From assembly GCA_902805475.1 (NCBI GenBank), contig CADCSX010000006.1:1488001-1552000 (forward strand): DNA of 64,000 bases, written 5' to 3'. Below, piece after piece: positions 21,848 to 34,740 of this stretch; the first letter of the stretch is position 1; every line of letters begins with the position of its first letter. Origin of the DNA: Entonaema liquescens (lineage: Eukaryota > Ascomycota > Sordariomycetes > Xylariales > Xylariaceae). A program made the position numbers and the translations under genes. The notes beneath the pieces are model-generated. The model had not been told where the DNA came from and searched no databases. It saw only the letters and a list, made by a program, of their open reading frames with translations.

Positions 21848-23933
21848 ATGAATTACACAAGGAAGCGTATGTTACCCATTCATTCCCCGATATATTGTTA
21901 GCCTATTGACTTACTAACTTTGCCGAGGATCAGGCGCGCTCCTTGCTTGCGACTTCTGCAGGTACTTACTCCCTCCGGTTATTCAAATCCCTTTCAACCT
22001 AACATAGAGCAGGCATCGTAAGCGGCGATGCGATGGGAAGAAACCGTGTTCTACCTGCAGGGATTCAAATGCCGACTGCGTATACAAGGAGCTACCATTT
22101 GAAAGGTATCCTCCCTATAGCTTTCCTCTAGACCAAAGCGGCGCCCATGCTAACCCTAAATCCTAGAGTGGAAGACTCAAGTCCTACTGCAGTCGTCGAT
22201 CGACTTGCCCGAATAGAATCGTTGCTCGAACACCAAAGCCAGCAGATAAACCAGCTCAGTACCCGTTCTAGCCCCCTTTCGTACCCTCCGAGCCAGGCCG
22301 ATTATTTCGCCGTGTACCAACAGCACTCGGACTACTTACCTTCCACTTCTACTGGAATAGACCCTCAGCTGGATTCGCCGCAATTCTTGATCCCAAAAGG
22401 GCATGCTACTCTAACGACCACGCTCCTTTCGCTACCCCAGGTGCGTGACCTACTCGGAGATTATCCAAGAGAATATTTCTTTGAAATCGAAGAAAAGTTC
22501 CCCTTGCCAGGACTACTCGGGAGTCTCTATGATAGCCCATTGGCCTGGCCATCTTTTGATCTCGATGGCCTTAACGTGTTAGCCGAGAATTATTTTCGAA
22601 ATGTCCACCCTCATCACCCTCTCTTTACACCGAATACGTTCAAATCTTGGCAGGATCATCTTATTCAGGAAAGGAATCTGGAAGATGTTGGGACGTCAAT
22701 ATGCTTTTGCGTCTATGCTTTGGGCACGATAAGTTTAGATCGAGGGGGAAACTATGAAGATGATGAAGCACTAGGACTTCGATTTTTTCAACCGGCATTA
22801 CGAATAATATTGCATAGATTGGTGTGGGATTTTCGACCGAGTATAGCGCTCTGTCAGGCCTTATTGCTAGCCGCCTCATATTTTTCTCACTTAGGAAGGC
22901 CCCTTCACAGCTGGAGAATGGCACAGTTCGCATCCCGATTATTCCTAAATCTAGTTGAGAGGTAATGAGCACCCCCCTGAAAGATCATGACGGCCAGGGC
23001 TAACTTATGGAAGTCGAAAACATAATCTGTCGAATGCAGTCTTTGAAGAGGCAGAGCTAAGGACATTCTGGCAGTGTTTTACAGTTGAATGGTAGGATAT
23101 CTATGAATCACAAGTAAACTCTTTGCTTACTTCTATTATCCAGTGATCGAATCGCCGAACTTGACGTTCCTCGGAGCGGGATAGAGCCTTTAGGAGATAA
23201 AATGCGGCTCCCTCACAATACAGACCCCTCTGATAACGAGAATATTATTTATTTCATCGCCGAGCATGCCATTCGCCGACTCTTAAACCGTATACACAAC
23301 TCGCTGTATGGTCCCGAAATTGCAGAAACCAGTTTCACTGGTCCAAACCAAGCATGGCAGAGCATAGGTCTTCAGAAACTCCTGGCGCTTAGTACGGAGC
23401 TTAACAGACAGTTAGAGGAATGGTACATCTCTATACCGGACTACCTAAGGCCACAGAAAGGGACAGTTCCACTACCGAACGATCGTGCCCGGGTCCTCAG
23501 GCTTCGGTACTGCGCTGCGAGACACATAATTCACCAGCCATTCCTACTTCAGATGGTCTGTCGACAGCAGGAAGTCCAGTCCCCAACAGGCTCTGCTGCT
23601 CTTAGCCCTGACCCATATAGCGAGTCCCCTGTCTTCTTGGAAAAATGCGAGGCCTGCATTGATTCTTGCGTCACCTACCTTTACAATGCACTGGATATGA
23701 TTGATAAGCGCTCCCCATATCTATGGACCGTCTCCCAGAGTTGTTTGGCATGTCTCGTTATGTTATGGCTGGCGGATAATTCACCCGCGTTGCATACCTA
23801 CGTTCCTCATATGCAAGCAATTCAGGACATGGTGCTCACAAAAATACGTAAATGGGCACCTGATGATTCCAGCCTAGCTGCCGAGGCACAAATTATCGAA
23901 CAGCTTGTCTTTTCTGATTCGATGGAAGCCTAA
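21848..23933 (+). CDS. Zn2Cys6 transcription factor with fungal_trans domain
   Basis: Six exons (21848-21866, 21934-21961, 22013-22105, 22167-22961, 23014-23091, 23144-23933) join to 600 residues. The first exon is 19 nt (MNYTRK; donor GTATGT, branch TACTAAC) and exon 2 is 28 nt. Together with exon 3 they build a complete zinc cluster with C12, C15, C22, C28, C31, C38 (spacing 2-6-5-2-6), containing RHRKRRCDGKKPC. A short coiled-coil-like linker follows (RLARIESLLEHQSQQINQL, about 55-75). The middle region has the hallmarks of the fungal specific transcription factor domain (NVHPHHPLF, FWQCFTVECDRIAELDVPRSGI). The protein should be nuclear and bind DNA, often at CGG half-sites. Its target is unknown. 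The divergent sugar transporter is the nearest candidate by position only. Confidence 0.86.
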
Positions 23934-25867
23934 GTGGTTCTTTGGTACGATTTTACAAGTCTTGGAGCTTCTCTATAATCCTCAGGTTTGGATAATATAG
24001 AGAAGCTTTAAGGCAGCCTTAAAGATTAGCCATTAAATTCAACACGACATTGACTCTCAACCTTAACAAGGGCCCAGCAGGGGAGTACAGCAAAAGGGGT
24101 TTCAACATGATACTGATGGAAAAGACTCGGTAGTCAAGTAGTCGAGGTCAGAAAATAGATGAAAATAGATGAAAATAGCATTAGAATTGTAGATAGACGA
24201 ATACAATCACTTTCATTCTCATTGGATCCCGTAGCTATGCCGAAGTGTGGTTGCCAGTGCATCGATAACGCATGAACATGCACCCTCCTGCTCTATCTTT
24301 GATTCCTTCAGGTTACATAATGCATGGAATTTAGCAAGAATGTTCTCCCTTGGGGAAACCTTGTGGACCTTGGCTGATTTGGTAATACCTATGTAGGAGG
24401 TATTGCCCGATAATTGTACCCAATAATTGTCAGCACGATAGATGAAAATTCCCCAAAAACCCCTACAAATCGGGATGACATCATCCCCGCTCGCCCGATA
24501 GGTCCCTATACCATAGCCCCGGGACCACGCTAAAAATCTACTTGCATTAGGTAATTACTTAGGTACTTAATGCACCTACGATTGAAATTTAGCGATGAGG
24601 ATTACTTTAGCAAACGGGAAGGTCCGAACTTCATCCCGTCCCCGAAAGAAAACATCTCCCAATTCATAATAAACGGAAGGATTCGGGATCGGCCGTAATA
24701 CATCCAGGGCTAAAAATGCGATTTCGCAACGAAGGTAGTATTCTATATGAACCAGTTTTCTTTCACTTCTACGTAAACAATTTCCAAAATTAGATAAGCC
24801 CCGAACCCGAAAGACGGGATTCAATCCGATAATCCCCGAGCGTGTGACTTCTTATTGACGCGCCAACGCGAGCTGTCCGACGACACATGATCCCACCGGC
24901 GTCTGGGTTCCGGCTACTCGGTGTTCCCGGATCGAAACACCAGGAACCAGGTTCAAGATGTTTAATTCCAAATACCTCTCTTGTTCGCGTGCATTCCAGC
25001 ATGCACCGAATACAACTTTAAGATGCAGCCAAGTGTTCTCGTGTCCCATCTTCATCCTCACCGCCTGATGGGAGCCATTATTTCCCATTCTTGATTACTT
25101 CCCGTTCTTGTACACAATACTCGAAGAATACCTGAGCTAGTAGGCAGCAACCGGGACGACGGGCTTCAACAACAACATGCTGACCACTTTGCCGTCTCAC
25201 CCACGCGACGGGTGCAGCGGCAGGACCCTGCTCCCATGCGTTCTGACCCTACCATCTCAGCCCTAAACTGAAAGACTATTGCCACACGCCTGCTGACTGC
25301 ATCTACTAACTAGTATCGCCTAGTATCTTACCTTGCATTGGAAATGTTGGGACAGGTGCATGTAATCACTTAATGTCGAGCTCGGTCATATATGCGGACA
25401 TGCAACGACAAGATATCGCCACTGAACGTTCGAGACCATCGAGCTATTTTGCCTCATCGAGTATGTCTTGCCGTCTAGCCAGTAGCCTTGCATGATGATC
25501 AATATCTCACTCAAGATCACGATATCAAAGACAAAAATATGGGCGTTGAAATATTACACCTGCTACTAATATTGTCAACTACCAAGCAAGAATGTAGGAT
25601 CCGCAATGGATCATCATTATACCAAGCCTTGTTGGATATAGCCCCACGAACCTGCCCCGGGATATAATTCCCCCTCGAATAATTCACCTATTAGAATCGC
25701 AACACCAGCCGTGGCTATCATATACGCCGTCCGCGGATCCGTGGCGCTGTTCATCGAGATTTGTAAACATCGCCAAATTAAAGAGCCAAGTTTGTTCGTT
25801 ATGGATATGATGTTTGCCGAACAGTCAGACTGAACATCCCTTCACCCTGATCGGATATCCTAGATTG
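23934..25867. other. Intergenic, no gene seen
   Basis: About 1.9 kb downstream of the regulator. It contains a perfect ACTAGTATCGCCTAGTATC-like near-duplication around 25310-25330, and a threefold ATGAAAATAG repeat. Overlapping short ORFs at 24576-25088 (minus) carry no motif. Confidence 0.5.
24151..24179 (+). repeat. Short tandem repeat, 10-bp unit (GAAAATAGAT)
   Basis: Three near-perfect copies of GAAAATAGAT lie in non-coding sequence. Confidence 0.85.
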
Positions 25868-26316
25868 CTAGACGATAAGAGCTGCGATTGCTATTGCTAC
25901 GGCGAGCGCGGCGGTCGAAAGGCCGGCTCCTGTAGCCACCGATTTACTATCAGCCGACGTCGCAAAGCTCCCTTCCGGCATGATAGCGTTAACACATCTA
26001 GGCATATGCCTGTGTGCTGTGAGCTGGGTCGCATGCTTGAGGACCAATTTTTTGGCATGTATGTGCTGGATACTGTTGCCGGGGTGCTCTGTGAGGTATT
26101 AGCAGATGCTGTGCTTGAATGAGTCCTGAAAGCTACCCAAGACACCTAAGCATGGAAAGGGGGCAATGACTCACCGCGAGACTCTGACACCGAATTATTG
26201 TCGCCACTCGGGACGGACGCATGAGGTTGCGAGGTGATTGCAGAGCTCTGAGCCTCGAGAGGCAACGCAGCTGCATTGCAGACAGCAAACGCGAGTGCGA
26301 ATATTAAAGGCCGCAT
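25868..26316 (-). CDS. Small secreted protein with GPI-anchor-like tail (model uncertain)
   Basis: Two ends are convincing. The start MRPLIFALAFAVCNAAALPL is a strong signal peptide. The end GLSTAALAVAIAIAALIV before a stop is a typical hydrophobic GPI-attachment tail. A model that keeps frame is 26316-26175, 26125-26074 and 26009-25868 (minus), with donors GTGAGT and GTATCC, acceptors TTTCAG and CACACAG, giving 111 residues. In exon 2 another frame reads a Ser/Thr-rich string (HSSTASANTSQSTPATVSS) that also suits a GPI mucin, so the middle could be spliced differently. If real, the product would be attached to the plasma membrane or cell wall. I recognise no family. Confidence 0.45.
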
Positions 26317-28698
26317 GATGTCGAGAAGGAGATCCAAGTGTATCCGAGTCCGAATTATGTTTGTGGCGATGGGCGGGATGCGAGGTTCTGGACGAAAATA
26401 TTGGTGAAGGATGGTAGACGAGCGTAAGTCAAGGGATATCAAACATGACTGAGAAGCGTCACTGAACTACTAGTACCTAGACTGTTTGATTAAATGGTCA
26501 TAAGTTATAAACCTAAGGGAAACCAGGTGAGCAACAGAGAGATAAACTTCAACTAGTGACACACGATTCGCTCTTTGACGGCATCCGTGCTATCGATCCC
26601 TACGCATGCTCCGAAGACTCGGCACCTACCCCAACACCTCTGGAATCTGTTTGTATACTATGTTATTCGATTTTAGGTCATGGTGATCACACCACAATGA
26701 ACCCCTTCAGGGACGACCGTTTACTAGATTAGGTACCTGACGATTCAAAGAGGGACGGCTTCATAGTAGTCACATCGATATCTACCTGAGTTCACAACTA
26801 CGAATCTATTGAAACTTTATTACTATTCTATGAGAGAAGTCTGAAATATGAAATGACCAACGTGACGATAAAAAGCTTTGCTATTTGAAGAATACACGTA
26901 GAGAACACTCTACAAGCCACTATAAACTCTATGTATGTGTTTAGTCTCCACTGCAGTCGCAGCGTATAAACTATAGGCGTAGCCCAGCCATAGTCACAGA
27001 ACTAAGTTGAAAACATAGGGAACGAGCATTGGAGTATATATAAAAGACCAATATGATCTATGACCTGGTATTGTAAAAACTTCCAACATCATTGTGCCTT
27101 TACTGATACCCAAATATTAACTATTGGATCTTGGCTTATAACACGAACGGGAGGAGACAGGTAAACCATCCACTGCACCTGAGTTATCCGAACCTAAAAG
27201 AGAAAATATAAGAATAAATACATTAGCATAAGTAATCTTGCTGAAGCTGAAGACTACATAAGGTTCTGAGCGGCGGAGTTCTAGATGACCTGAAATAAGC
27301 TATGATGTCTTAGGATTGGATGGGTGAGAACTAATAAAAGTGCCCTAACCCATCAGCATTGAACATGCATCGTTATCCTTCCGCGCTTAAAAGTGGCCCG
27401 AGTGAATATCTCACAGGCTGGACCTATGGCACAGCAAGACAACAGTGGCACAGAGGGCGGCTACGTTTCCGAGGCGGCTGCGTGCTTAAAAAGAGTTCAA
27501 AATGCTTGGCGTGAGAAAAGCTAAGATATGGCTATGATGTCGACTGTTAGACCCAACGTAAACATACCTAGACACAAAGGTATATTAAGTACGCAATTCA
27601 GCTCACATGATAATAGAGTTCATTTATTAAAAGAGATGTGAAGATAAAAACGAGGTTCGTCAATTACATAAGTGAATGTATTAAGGTTGCAGCACATGCA
27701 GTAAATAATTAAATAATTTGTTGGATAGACGAATTGGATGGTTAAATAGATGGCGTGCATAGCTCCGAGATGAAACAAGCAACAAGGACTAAGTTGCATG
27801 CAGCCGACCAATTATATTTGAAGGCTGTTTCAAATTGGGAGCTGTTCCTGACGATCTCCTTAGGTAATCTTCAATTTATCTTCAATTTATCTTCAATTTA
27901 TCTTCAATGTACTATGTAAGGTACCGCCCAGATATGTATTTAGGTTTAGCGTCTTCCCCTTAACACCCATTCCCCCTGCTTCAAGTTTGTATTCCCCCGC
28001 TTCCCGATTTTACTTCTTTTCCGTCCTCCTTCCTGAGAAGAACTGTAGCTAGCCAGGTTGAATCTGTTCATCCACTTAATCCGCTACAATGCTAAGCCCG
28101 GATGGAAAAAGGCTTGGCTGTCTTCACCTTATTCTAGCTACTTGACGGTTACTGGTTATTGCTTATTCGTCTATTATTAGCCCAGACACCTCGGGTGTGC
28201 CCCGTGTTAGCAACATGGTATTGAACGCGCTTGTTCGGAAAATTATAATCCTGTTAGTCACCTATGAATCAATTCAACTGCCCAGGCGTACTAGGTCGGC
28301 ATAAGTTGTTAGCGTTTTTCAGATCTCAAAAGTGGGTTAAATGTTATGGGCCAAGTCTATACCAAATCGAAAAAGGAGGATATGAGAGGAGCAAGCTAAC
28401 TGCTGTCAATCTGTTGGCGAATATGATCTGTGTGGTTCATCCCAAGTAACCCTGTCACGATCATTTATGCGCCCGCGCCTAATCACCCATCTTTGCGCTA
28501 CCCGGCAGGGCCAACGTAGGTACATTACCTGGTATTACGACATGGTTCGAGTTTTTGGCAGGTACCATAGGCTTGATAGGTTATTTGGGTAAGTATCCAG
28601 GTAGGTATCCTCCATTGGGGTCGCGCCAGGTGGTACCTATATGCAGCTAATGGGCTACCGATTTAAATAACCAAGGATGATCGCCCTGTCATTTTACC
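26317..28698. other. Gene-free stretch
   Basis: About 2.4 kb, fairly A+T-rich from 26400 to 27900, with no credible coding frame. It contains an 11-bp tandem repeat and several TAGGTACC-type motifs (for example near 28572 and 28598). Confidence 0.5.
27868..27908 (+). repeat. Tandem repeat, TCTTCAATTTA x3 plus partial
   Basis: Three perfect 11-bp copies (27868-27900) are followed by a partial fourth. Confidence 0.9.
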
Positions 28699-29067
28699 TT
28701 GATGATACAGGAAGCAACACACCGAGCTTGTCTTTTTTTTTTCTTTTCTTTTTCCATTATATCTTCTGACGATCTCCGCTGCTTTCTCCGCCGCTTCCCT
28801 TTTAGGTTATTCTTTCTTTCGTTTTCCGACTTCTATCCTGACGGCCCGGGCCTGCTTTACTTGTTTGATACCTCTTTCTATCAAGCATTCATTCATTCAT
28901 TATATTATTCATTCACTACAGCCCTGGCGAGCGTACACTCACTTATTTCATCCTAACCGGAGTCGATCATTAGCACTAGGAAAAGCAGTAGCTTTATTTA
29001 TACCTCCTAGCCTTCATACAACCTAAGAAACCTAAGATCTTTAAGCATCACTTTACGGAAAATCACC
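28699..29067 (+). promoter_or_regulatory. Pyrimidine-rich promoter/5' leader
   Basis: A strong T/C-rich block (about 28728-28830) and ATTCATTCATTC repeats (about 28886-28905) lie just upstream of the start codon at 29068. Such tracts are common around fungal transcription starts. The ORF across it is only pyrimidine codons. Confidence 0.5.
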
Positions 29068-29924
29068 ATGCTATTCAGTACGATATCTTCTCTCGCCATT
29101 GCGGCCCTTGCTGGCCAGGCTATTGCTGAGCCTATACGCCAACCGTATAAGCCTAAGCTCGCCCATATGTCGCCTAGAGCTCTATTCGGTCTCGATCGTC
29201 GCGCAAATGGTGGATACGCGCCCGAGCAGCAGTTTTGTGATGATGGCGATACCTGTGCCGAAGCGTGCGGTAAAGGTTTCGAACAATGCGCTTCTAAGGA
29301 CAACGTTGTACACTGCTTCAACAAGGCCGCTAAGCAAACCTGCTGCCCCGGTAAAACCGGAGGTAAGATCTAATAGAATAAAAGCATATACATATATGAG
29401 ACTAAGCTGACTTGTATATAGAGTCTTGCGATAAAGGTTACTTTTGCACAGCAGACGATAAGGGCGCTACTTGGTGCTGCCCTGACAATATGACGTTGGA
29501 GCAGTGCGCAGATGCTTATAACCTTCCTGGATCTCTTGTGCCGCAGACCAGCACGTCTACCGCTAAACCTAAGTCGTTGCAGACGTCTACGACCCACGCT
29601 TCTACTACTACTAAGGGTACTAGTACTAAGGGTGCGAGTACGACTGCTAAGGCCGCTACAAACACTTCAAGTACTAAAAGTACTGCGAGTCCTACAAGTA
29701 CCGCCAGCCCTGCAAGCACTTCTACCTCTTCGGTCAACGAGACGTCCGCTTCGGTTACCCCTACGAGCAGCGCCCCTACCGATCCCCAAACCACAGCTTT
29801 CTCGGCCACTCCTTCTACTACAGCCCCTGTAAATAGCATCGCCACAGCTGGAAGTGATAGTAGTTATGGCTCGATAAACGGTATAATGCTTCTCGCTGCG
29901 GCCGCTTTTGTTGCTCTCCTCTAA
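29068..29924 (+). CDS. Cysteine-rich GPI-anchored cell-surface protein
   Basis: Two exons (29068-29362 and 29422-29924; donor GTAAGA, acceptor TATAG) give 265 residues. A signal peptide (MLFSTISSLAIAALAGQAIA) is followed by a compact domain with 12 cysteines: FCDDGDTCAEACGKGFEQC, a CCPGKTGG turn, ESCDKGYFCTADDKG, TWCCPDNM. The splice site falls inside this domain, and the spliced product restores the ESC cysteine. Residues about 150-235 are a Ser/Thr/Ala stalk, probably O-mannosylated. The end (GSINGIMLLAAAAFVALL) is a GPI-attachment signal. Similar CCPG...SCDKGYYC...TWCCP proteins are common in filamentous fungi as uncharacterised wall proteins; that is recall, not a search. The function is unknown. 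Confidence 0.85.
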
Positions 29925-31486
29925 ACCAATTCGCAATAAGATGAGGAAAAATGCATTGACAAGAGCGAACTATACGACGGGATGAGCTACGATCATCGAA
30001 ATCTTTCTTTGCTTCGATCTAGGATTTTGTTCCTCGGTTTACCATATTTTTTTTATTCCGCTGCACTATCGATACCCATAGAATGTCGTCCGGACCGTTA
30101 AGATCGACCGACATAGGTTTTGGTGCGTTGAGTTGTTGGGTTTTTAGGAGTTGTTTGTTTGCGCCCTCGATCGTTGACCGGTTATATATAATTAAGACTC
30201 GGTGAGCTATTTAGAAGCTTCCTTGTCCTTGGGCCGCGAAGACGGTATTTACATAAAAAGCAACCATCTCTAGATGCGGATGGTTTGCTGGGTTAGAGGA
30301 TTGGTGGATTACCTCAATGGTATCATGGAGATATCCCGACTTACCTATTACCTATACATATCTAGGATAGTATTTTATTCTTGAAATAAGAACCTACGAA
30401 GATAATACCGTTTCGATTCACTACCCAGTCACCTTTTCCAGCTCCTAGTGATATGGCTTGTGACTTGAACTAAATATAGTCAATAGGATATAAGATAAGT
30501 GGCAGAAGAGTTATCATATTAAAGATACTGAGTTCTCTATATTGGGTACCTTAAGATTACGTGGTAGGTAGGTGGTATTTCATGTCCTAGATATTGCAAT
30601 TGGGTGAAGGTTAGAGACGTAAAATGAAAACTGCATATGTATCTAATAGTTGTTAAACAATAGGCTGGTCTTTTTTTCTTTTTTTTTTTCATCATAACTA
30701 TAAAGTGAATTGAATAAAATATTGAGAGAAAAAAAATCATGGTGAAATCGAAATTTCCTACACTGTGAAACCCGCCTCCTCCCATTCCCCGTCCCATCGC
30801 CAAACCCCCAGATGCAATCCCTAATATTTAACAACCTGCTTGTTTTTTCCCAACCTGCATTTTTTCACAGTGTATTTTTTTTCCCCGGTTCCCCACCATT
30901 GCCGCCCCCGGCACTCGACCCCGACCCCGTAAGGTTGCGAGTGTTGGTGCTTTTGTCTGTTACCCATTCAAATACGCCACCCGGGGGACGGCGAATGAGG
31001 GGTGTGTTCTTAGGACTTATGAGGGTTTCTTTTGGTGGGTGGTTTGTCTGCTCGTGACTGTGCTTGTTTGCCAGGTGCCCGTTTCATTTGGTGCAGTTAC
31101 CACGGTGAATTTAAAGGGGTCAGTACCTATCTATGCACATTAGAGCTACTACTTTTAATCTTGCCATGCTAATTTATCCTCAAAGGCGATTTGACTTCTT
31201 GCAATATGGCTTTTCACGGACATTCAAAGTAAATCATATGATATAAAATCAATACTGTGCTTATTATAAGAAACCTAGGCTTTGGCCACAAGAAGTATAA
31301 ATACCTATGTGATCAAAACATAACCTGTTATAACCAAGCCACCTCAATAGGTGATGCTATATAACTTGGCTAACTTCTAGGTATGTACGGAAGTTCATTA
31401 TGTACAGCGAACTCTAGCAGAGAACAATATTACGCCTAATCGTAGAATCGAACGATATCTCGGCGATTCACAAATAGGCCAGGTGT
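29925..31486. other. Intergenic between convergent genes
   Basis: About 1.56 kb holds 3' ends of the GPI protein and NMA111. It includes long T/A runs on one strand (30671-30690 and 30730-30737) and a C-rich stretch near 30890-30930. The short ORFs here are translations of these runs. Confidence 0.5.
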
Positions 31487-34400
31487 CTAAATACCACCGT
31501 CATCCATATCGTCAACATCTTCCCCGTCCTGTACAGGTAGGATCCCATCAGTGGGCTCGCCCTCCACAGGTTTACCGCTCTCATACGTAATGCGTCGCCA
31601 GCCGCAAGGTTCTAAGCCATCCTTGATCCACTCCACTGTCGGGAAATAGTGTTCGTTCTTCTTCATGGTGATAACCCATGGTTGGTTATCAAACGTCATG
31701 GCCTTCAATCGGAAATCTAAGGGCATGTTAGCTAATACTGTACGACTAAGCAAGTGATATGGGACAAAGGGGTCTTACAGGTATTATCCGGGATCTTAAC
31801 AACATTCTCCAGGAAAGTCTTAAGATCCGGTGTTGGCTTGCCATTGACGTGCGTGATGAAGTTAGTCGGTGCAAGCCCATATTGGTATGCAGGTGAACCT
31901 CTGCTCCTGGCAGACACGTACACCTCACTTGCGAGCTTACTGATCTGCTGCCTAACAGCAAGATGGGGGACATGAAGGATAGCTCCACAGAATGAAATTG
32001 CATGGTTAGTTTCCACGTTGTCAGCCGGCGATGTTGGGACTTGGAGATTCATCTCTCGACTTTCCCGGACAATAACAGCCTCGAGAACCTCGTGCGAGTA
32101 CATGACATCCAGCTCAGATACACGAGTGATGATCTTCCCATTGAGGGTTAGAATTATATCACCCTCAAGTAAGACAGCAGGACGATTATCACGCTCGAAG
32201 GTACATTTGGAAACCATGAAGAGCTGATGGCTGTGTTTGTTGGCTGAGAAGACTTTGTGTATCCAATCTTCAGAAACACCCATGACACGAGCTTGAGACA
32301 TGGCAACGGGTCGGAACTCCATGGGCAGCATACGTAGTTTCGGAACTTGGTCTTGCTGAATCTGTGAGATAACAGGTAGTAGAGTTGGCGTAGCAAGCCC
32401 CAAGTGATACTCTTCGTCACGAGACCCAGAAGACCTTTCGCCTAGGTAAGTCAACCATAAGGCTTGTACAATCCCGTCCTTATCAACAAGTACACCGCTT
32501 CCACACTGGCCACTAAGATTTGTGTCTACGGTGATTGCGTCAACATTGGTAGCCCGATACCTTGGTGCGCCTGAGTTAGCAGGAATGGCCACCGTAGTTA
32601 TCTCAGTGACAGTCGTAGCAGCGTGCACGATCCGGCCACTCCTGTTATATCCGATGAAAGTCGTCGACGCTCCCTGCGTGATGCTATCTTTGCTGAACTT
32701 CGCACTTAACACCGGTGCGTCAACAAGCGCTGGGTCGTACTTGATAATGGCGTAATTTTGGAGTGGATGCATGAAGACAACCTTTCCCTCAACAACTATA
32801 GAGTCGGCAATCGTGATCCAAATATCGCATAAGTCGTAAGGAATAACTGCTCTCGAGATAATCACCAACCCCTTCTCCGCGTCGATGACTAGACCCATTC
32901 CCCACTTCCTATTCCTAGGAATCCATCCAGCTTAAGAGGCATTGTGCAACCTACACGTACAAAGCTGCGTACTAAATCAGCTACAGCCGGGTGTGAAGTG
33001 TGCTCCAGCTGAATAAAAGCACCCTTGCGTCTTACTGGAGGTACGGGGGGTAGAGCATCAGCAATATCCTTAAAGTCCCATAAACCAGTTACATCGTTCC
33101 GTGTCGCCTGCCGCATCTTAGCCGACCAGTGCCGGTCGACATTAATGATTGTGGTATTGAGGGTATGTAGATCCCTAAGGTGTTTGTATGTAACTACAAC
33201 ACGCCTCTTGTCCGGAATCTGCTTCACGACGTCGATAAACGCCTCTAAGTTGGGCGTCTTCTTCTGGTCAACACTTTGGATCATCCAGCCGTTATCTGCA
33301 CTATCGAACCGGAAAGAACCAGTCGATTCACAAACGAAGACACCGCCGCCCTCGATAGCTACTCCGTAGAGCCGTGCCTGTTGGTAGGATAGGTTATGGA
33401 CGCTAGCCCCAGAGACAGTCACAAAACGGTCTGGTGTGATGGCATGAAGATCTCCAACTGGGATATCAATATCGATGTCCTCACCTCCTCGTTGCAGAGT
33501 CACCCGGATGGTTTTACCAACGTTCGAGTCTAGAATGTCGTCTAATCGAATAAATTGGGTGATCATCTCGCCATTCACCTTCAGGAGCACGTCTCCTTCT
33601 TCGATCTTATTGTGAGAGGGTCCCTCGGGAAGGACAATCTCAGCGACAAGCATGTTGGTTTCCTTAGGAAATGCCTCGCGAATAGCCTTCTCCCAATTCG
33701 GCGTAAGACCAAGCCTACGACACTCGTCAAATGGCTTCATAATAAACTGGCACTGAATGGTGCCTCGCTCAACTGGTCGACTTTCTTGTATACAGTGGAG
33801 GGCTCTTAATGGCCTATCGAGGGGTAGGAAATAGTCAGTCGATGCACCATCAGATCTCCCACCGGCTTGCAGTGCTATGGCAAATCCATCAATGTTCACG
33901 ACAGGACTACCGGAGCTACCACCACTGGCAGCAGCATTAGCTTGGTAATAGTTGGTGTTGAAATCGCTGTAACCCTCGCCGTATTCAGGGGCATTGCGGT
34001 CTAACCGGCTGATGACACCTGAGAGAATACTGAGCTTTTCGCCGGCATCGTTTCCGACAACTCTTATTTCCACACCAACTAAAAACAATGAGGATTAGCA
34101 ATTTATACATAACCAGGTTTGAGACAATATAGCATACCTTTTGCTAGGTCTGGGCGGATAGGGAGGGCTGTAACAGGCATGTATTTGATCGCTTTGGGGT
34201 CGAAGCGTAGAATACCGAAATCATGTACGGGGTCTCGGTAGACGGGGTACGCATCGACCTCTTCGTGGTTATCAAAAACAACATAACCCCAGAACGGCCC
34301 TGCTCCGACAACATGTCTATTTGTCAGGATATATCTATTGAGGTATTAGCGGAGGGAAAACCAGCAAGACTTGATTGGTTAAGACCCTACCCTTTCTCAG

Positions 34401-34740
34401 CATCAACAACAAATCCGGTGGCTTCGCTGGCGCATGCAGCGTCCGTGTCGAAGGAACAAGTCTGACAAAAACGAATAGAGACCACATTTCTAACGACCTT
34501 CTCTATAGTAGCCTGCCATTCTGCCGTATCAGGTGCAGCTTGGGGAGGGTAGAGGAGCGCTAATTCTTCGTCCGTGGCCATATCGCTTTCGATAAAACTC
34601 GGCAACTCAGTGTCTGGTGTATTTTCGCTCGGAGATAGTTTTCGGTTTGTGGGTCGAAGGTGTTTATGAGGACGACCGTGCTCATCGGGGGAGAAGGGAG
34701 CTTTGCGCTTAGAGCGCGAGTTTGGACTTGTTCCATTCAT
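31487..34740 (-). CDS. NMA111: Nuclear HtrA-like serine protease (tandem protease/PDZ), with an apparent 1-nt deletion
   Basis: Exons (minus) 34740-34391, 34334-34138, 34078-31779 and 31716-31487. Nma111 is a nuclear HtrA protease linked in yeast to apoptosis and lipid homeostasis. The triad is intact and offset by three from yeast numbering as I recall it: H124 (TNRHVV), D155 (VHDFGILRF) and S238 (GGSSGSPVV). PDZ-like regions follow, then a degenerate second protease half (AEKGLVIISRAVIPYDLCDIW) and the acidic end VDDMDDGG. The start MNGTSPNSRSKRKAPFS includes a basic NLS-like cluster; an upstream in-frame Met (34968) is less family-like. Near 32915-32920 the frame breaks: LDGF in one frame, RNRKWGMGLVID in the next. 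One added base gives the expected GFPRNRKWGMG and a 1025-residue protein. Confidence 0.9.

Noticed and set aside
16476..23933. Biosynthetic gene cluster around the transporter and regulator
   Set aside because: No synthase, oxidase or other enzyme gene lies nearby.
29512..29845. Alternative-frame ORFs rich in Leu/Arg or Val/Leu over the GPI protein stalk
   Set aside because: They are frame shadows of Ser/Thr repeats in the real protein.
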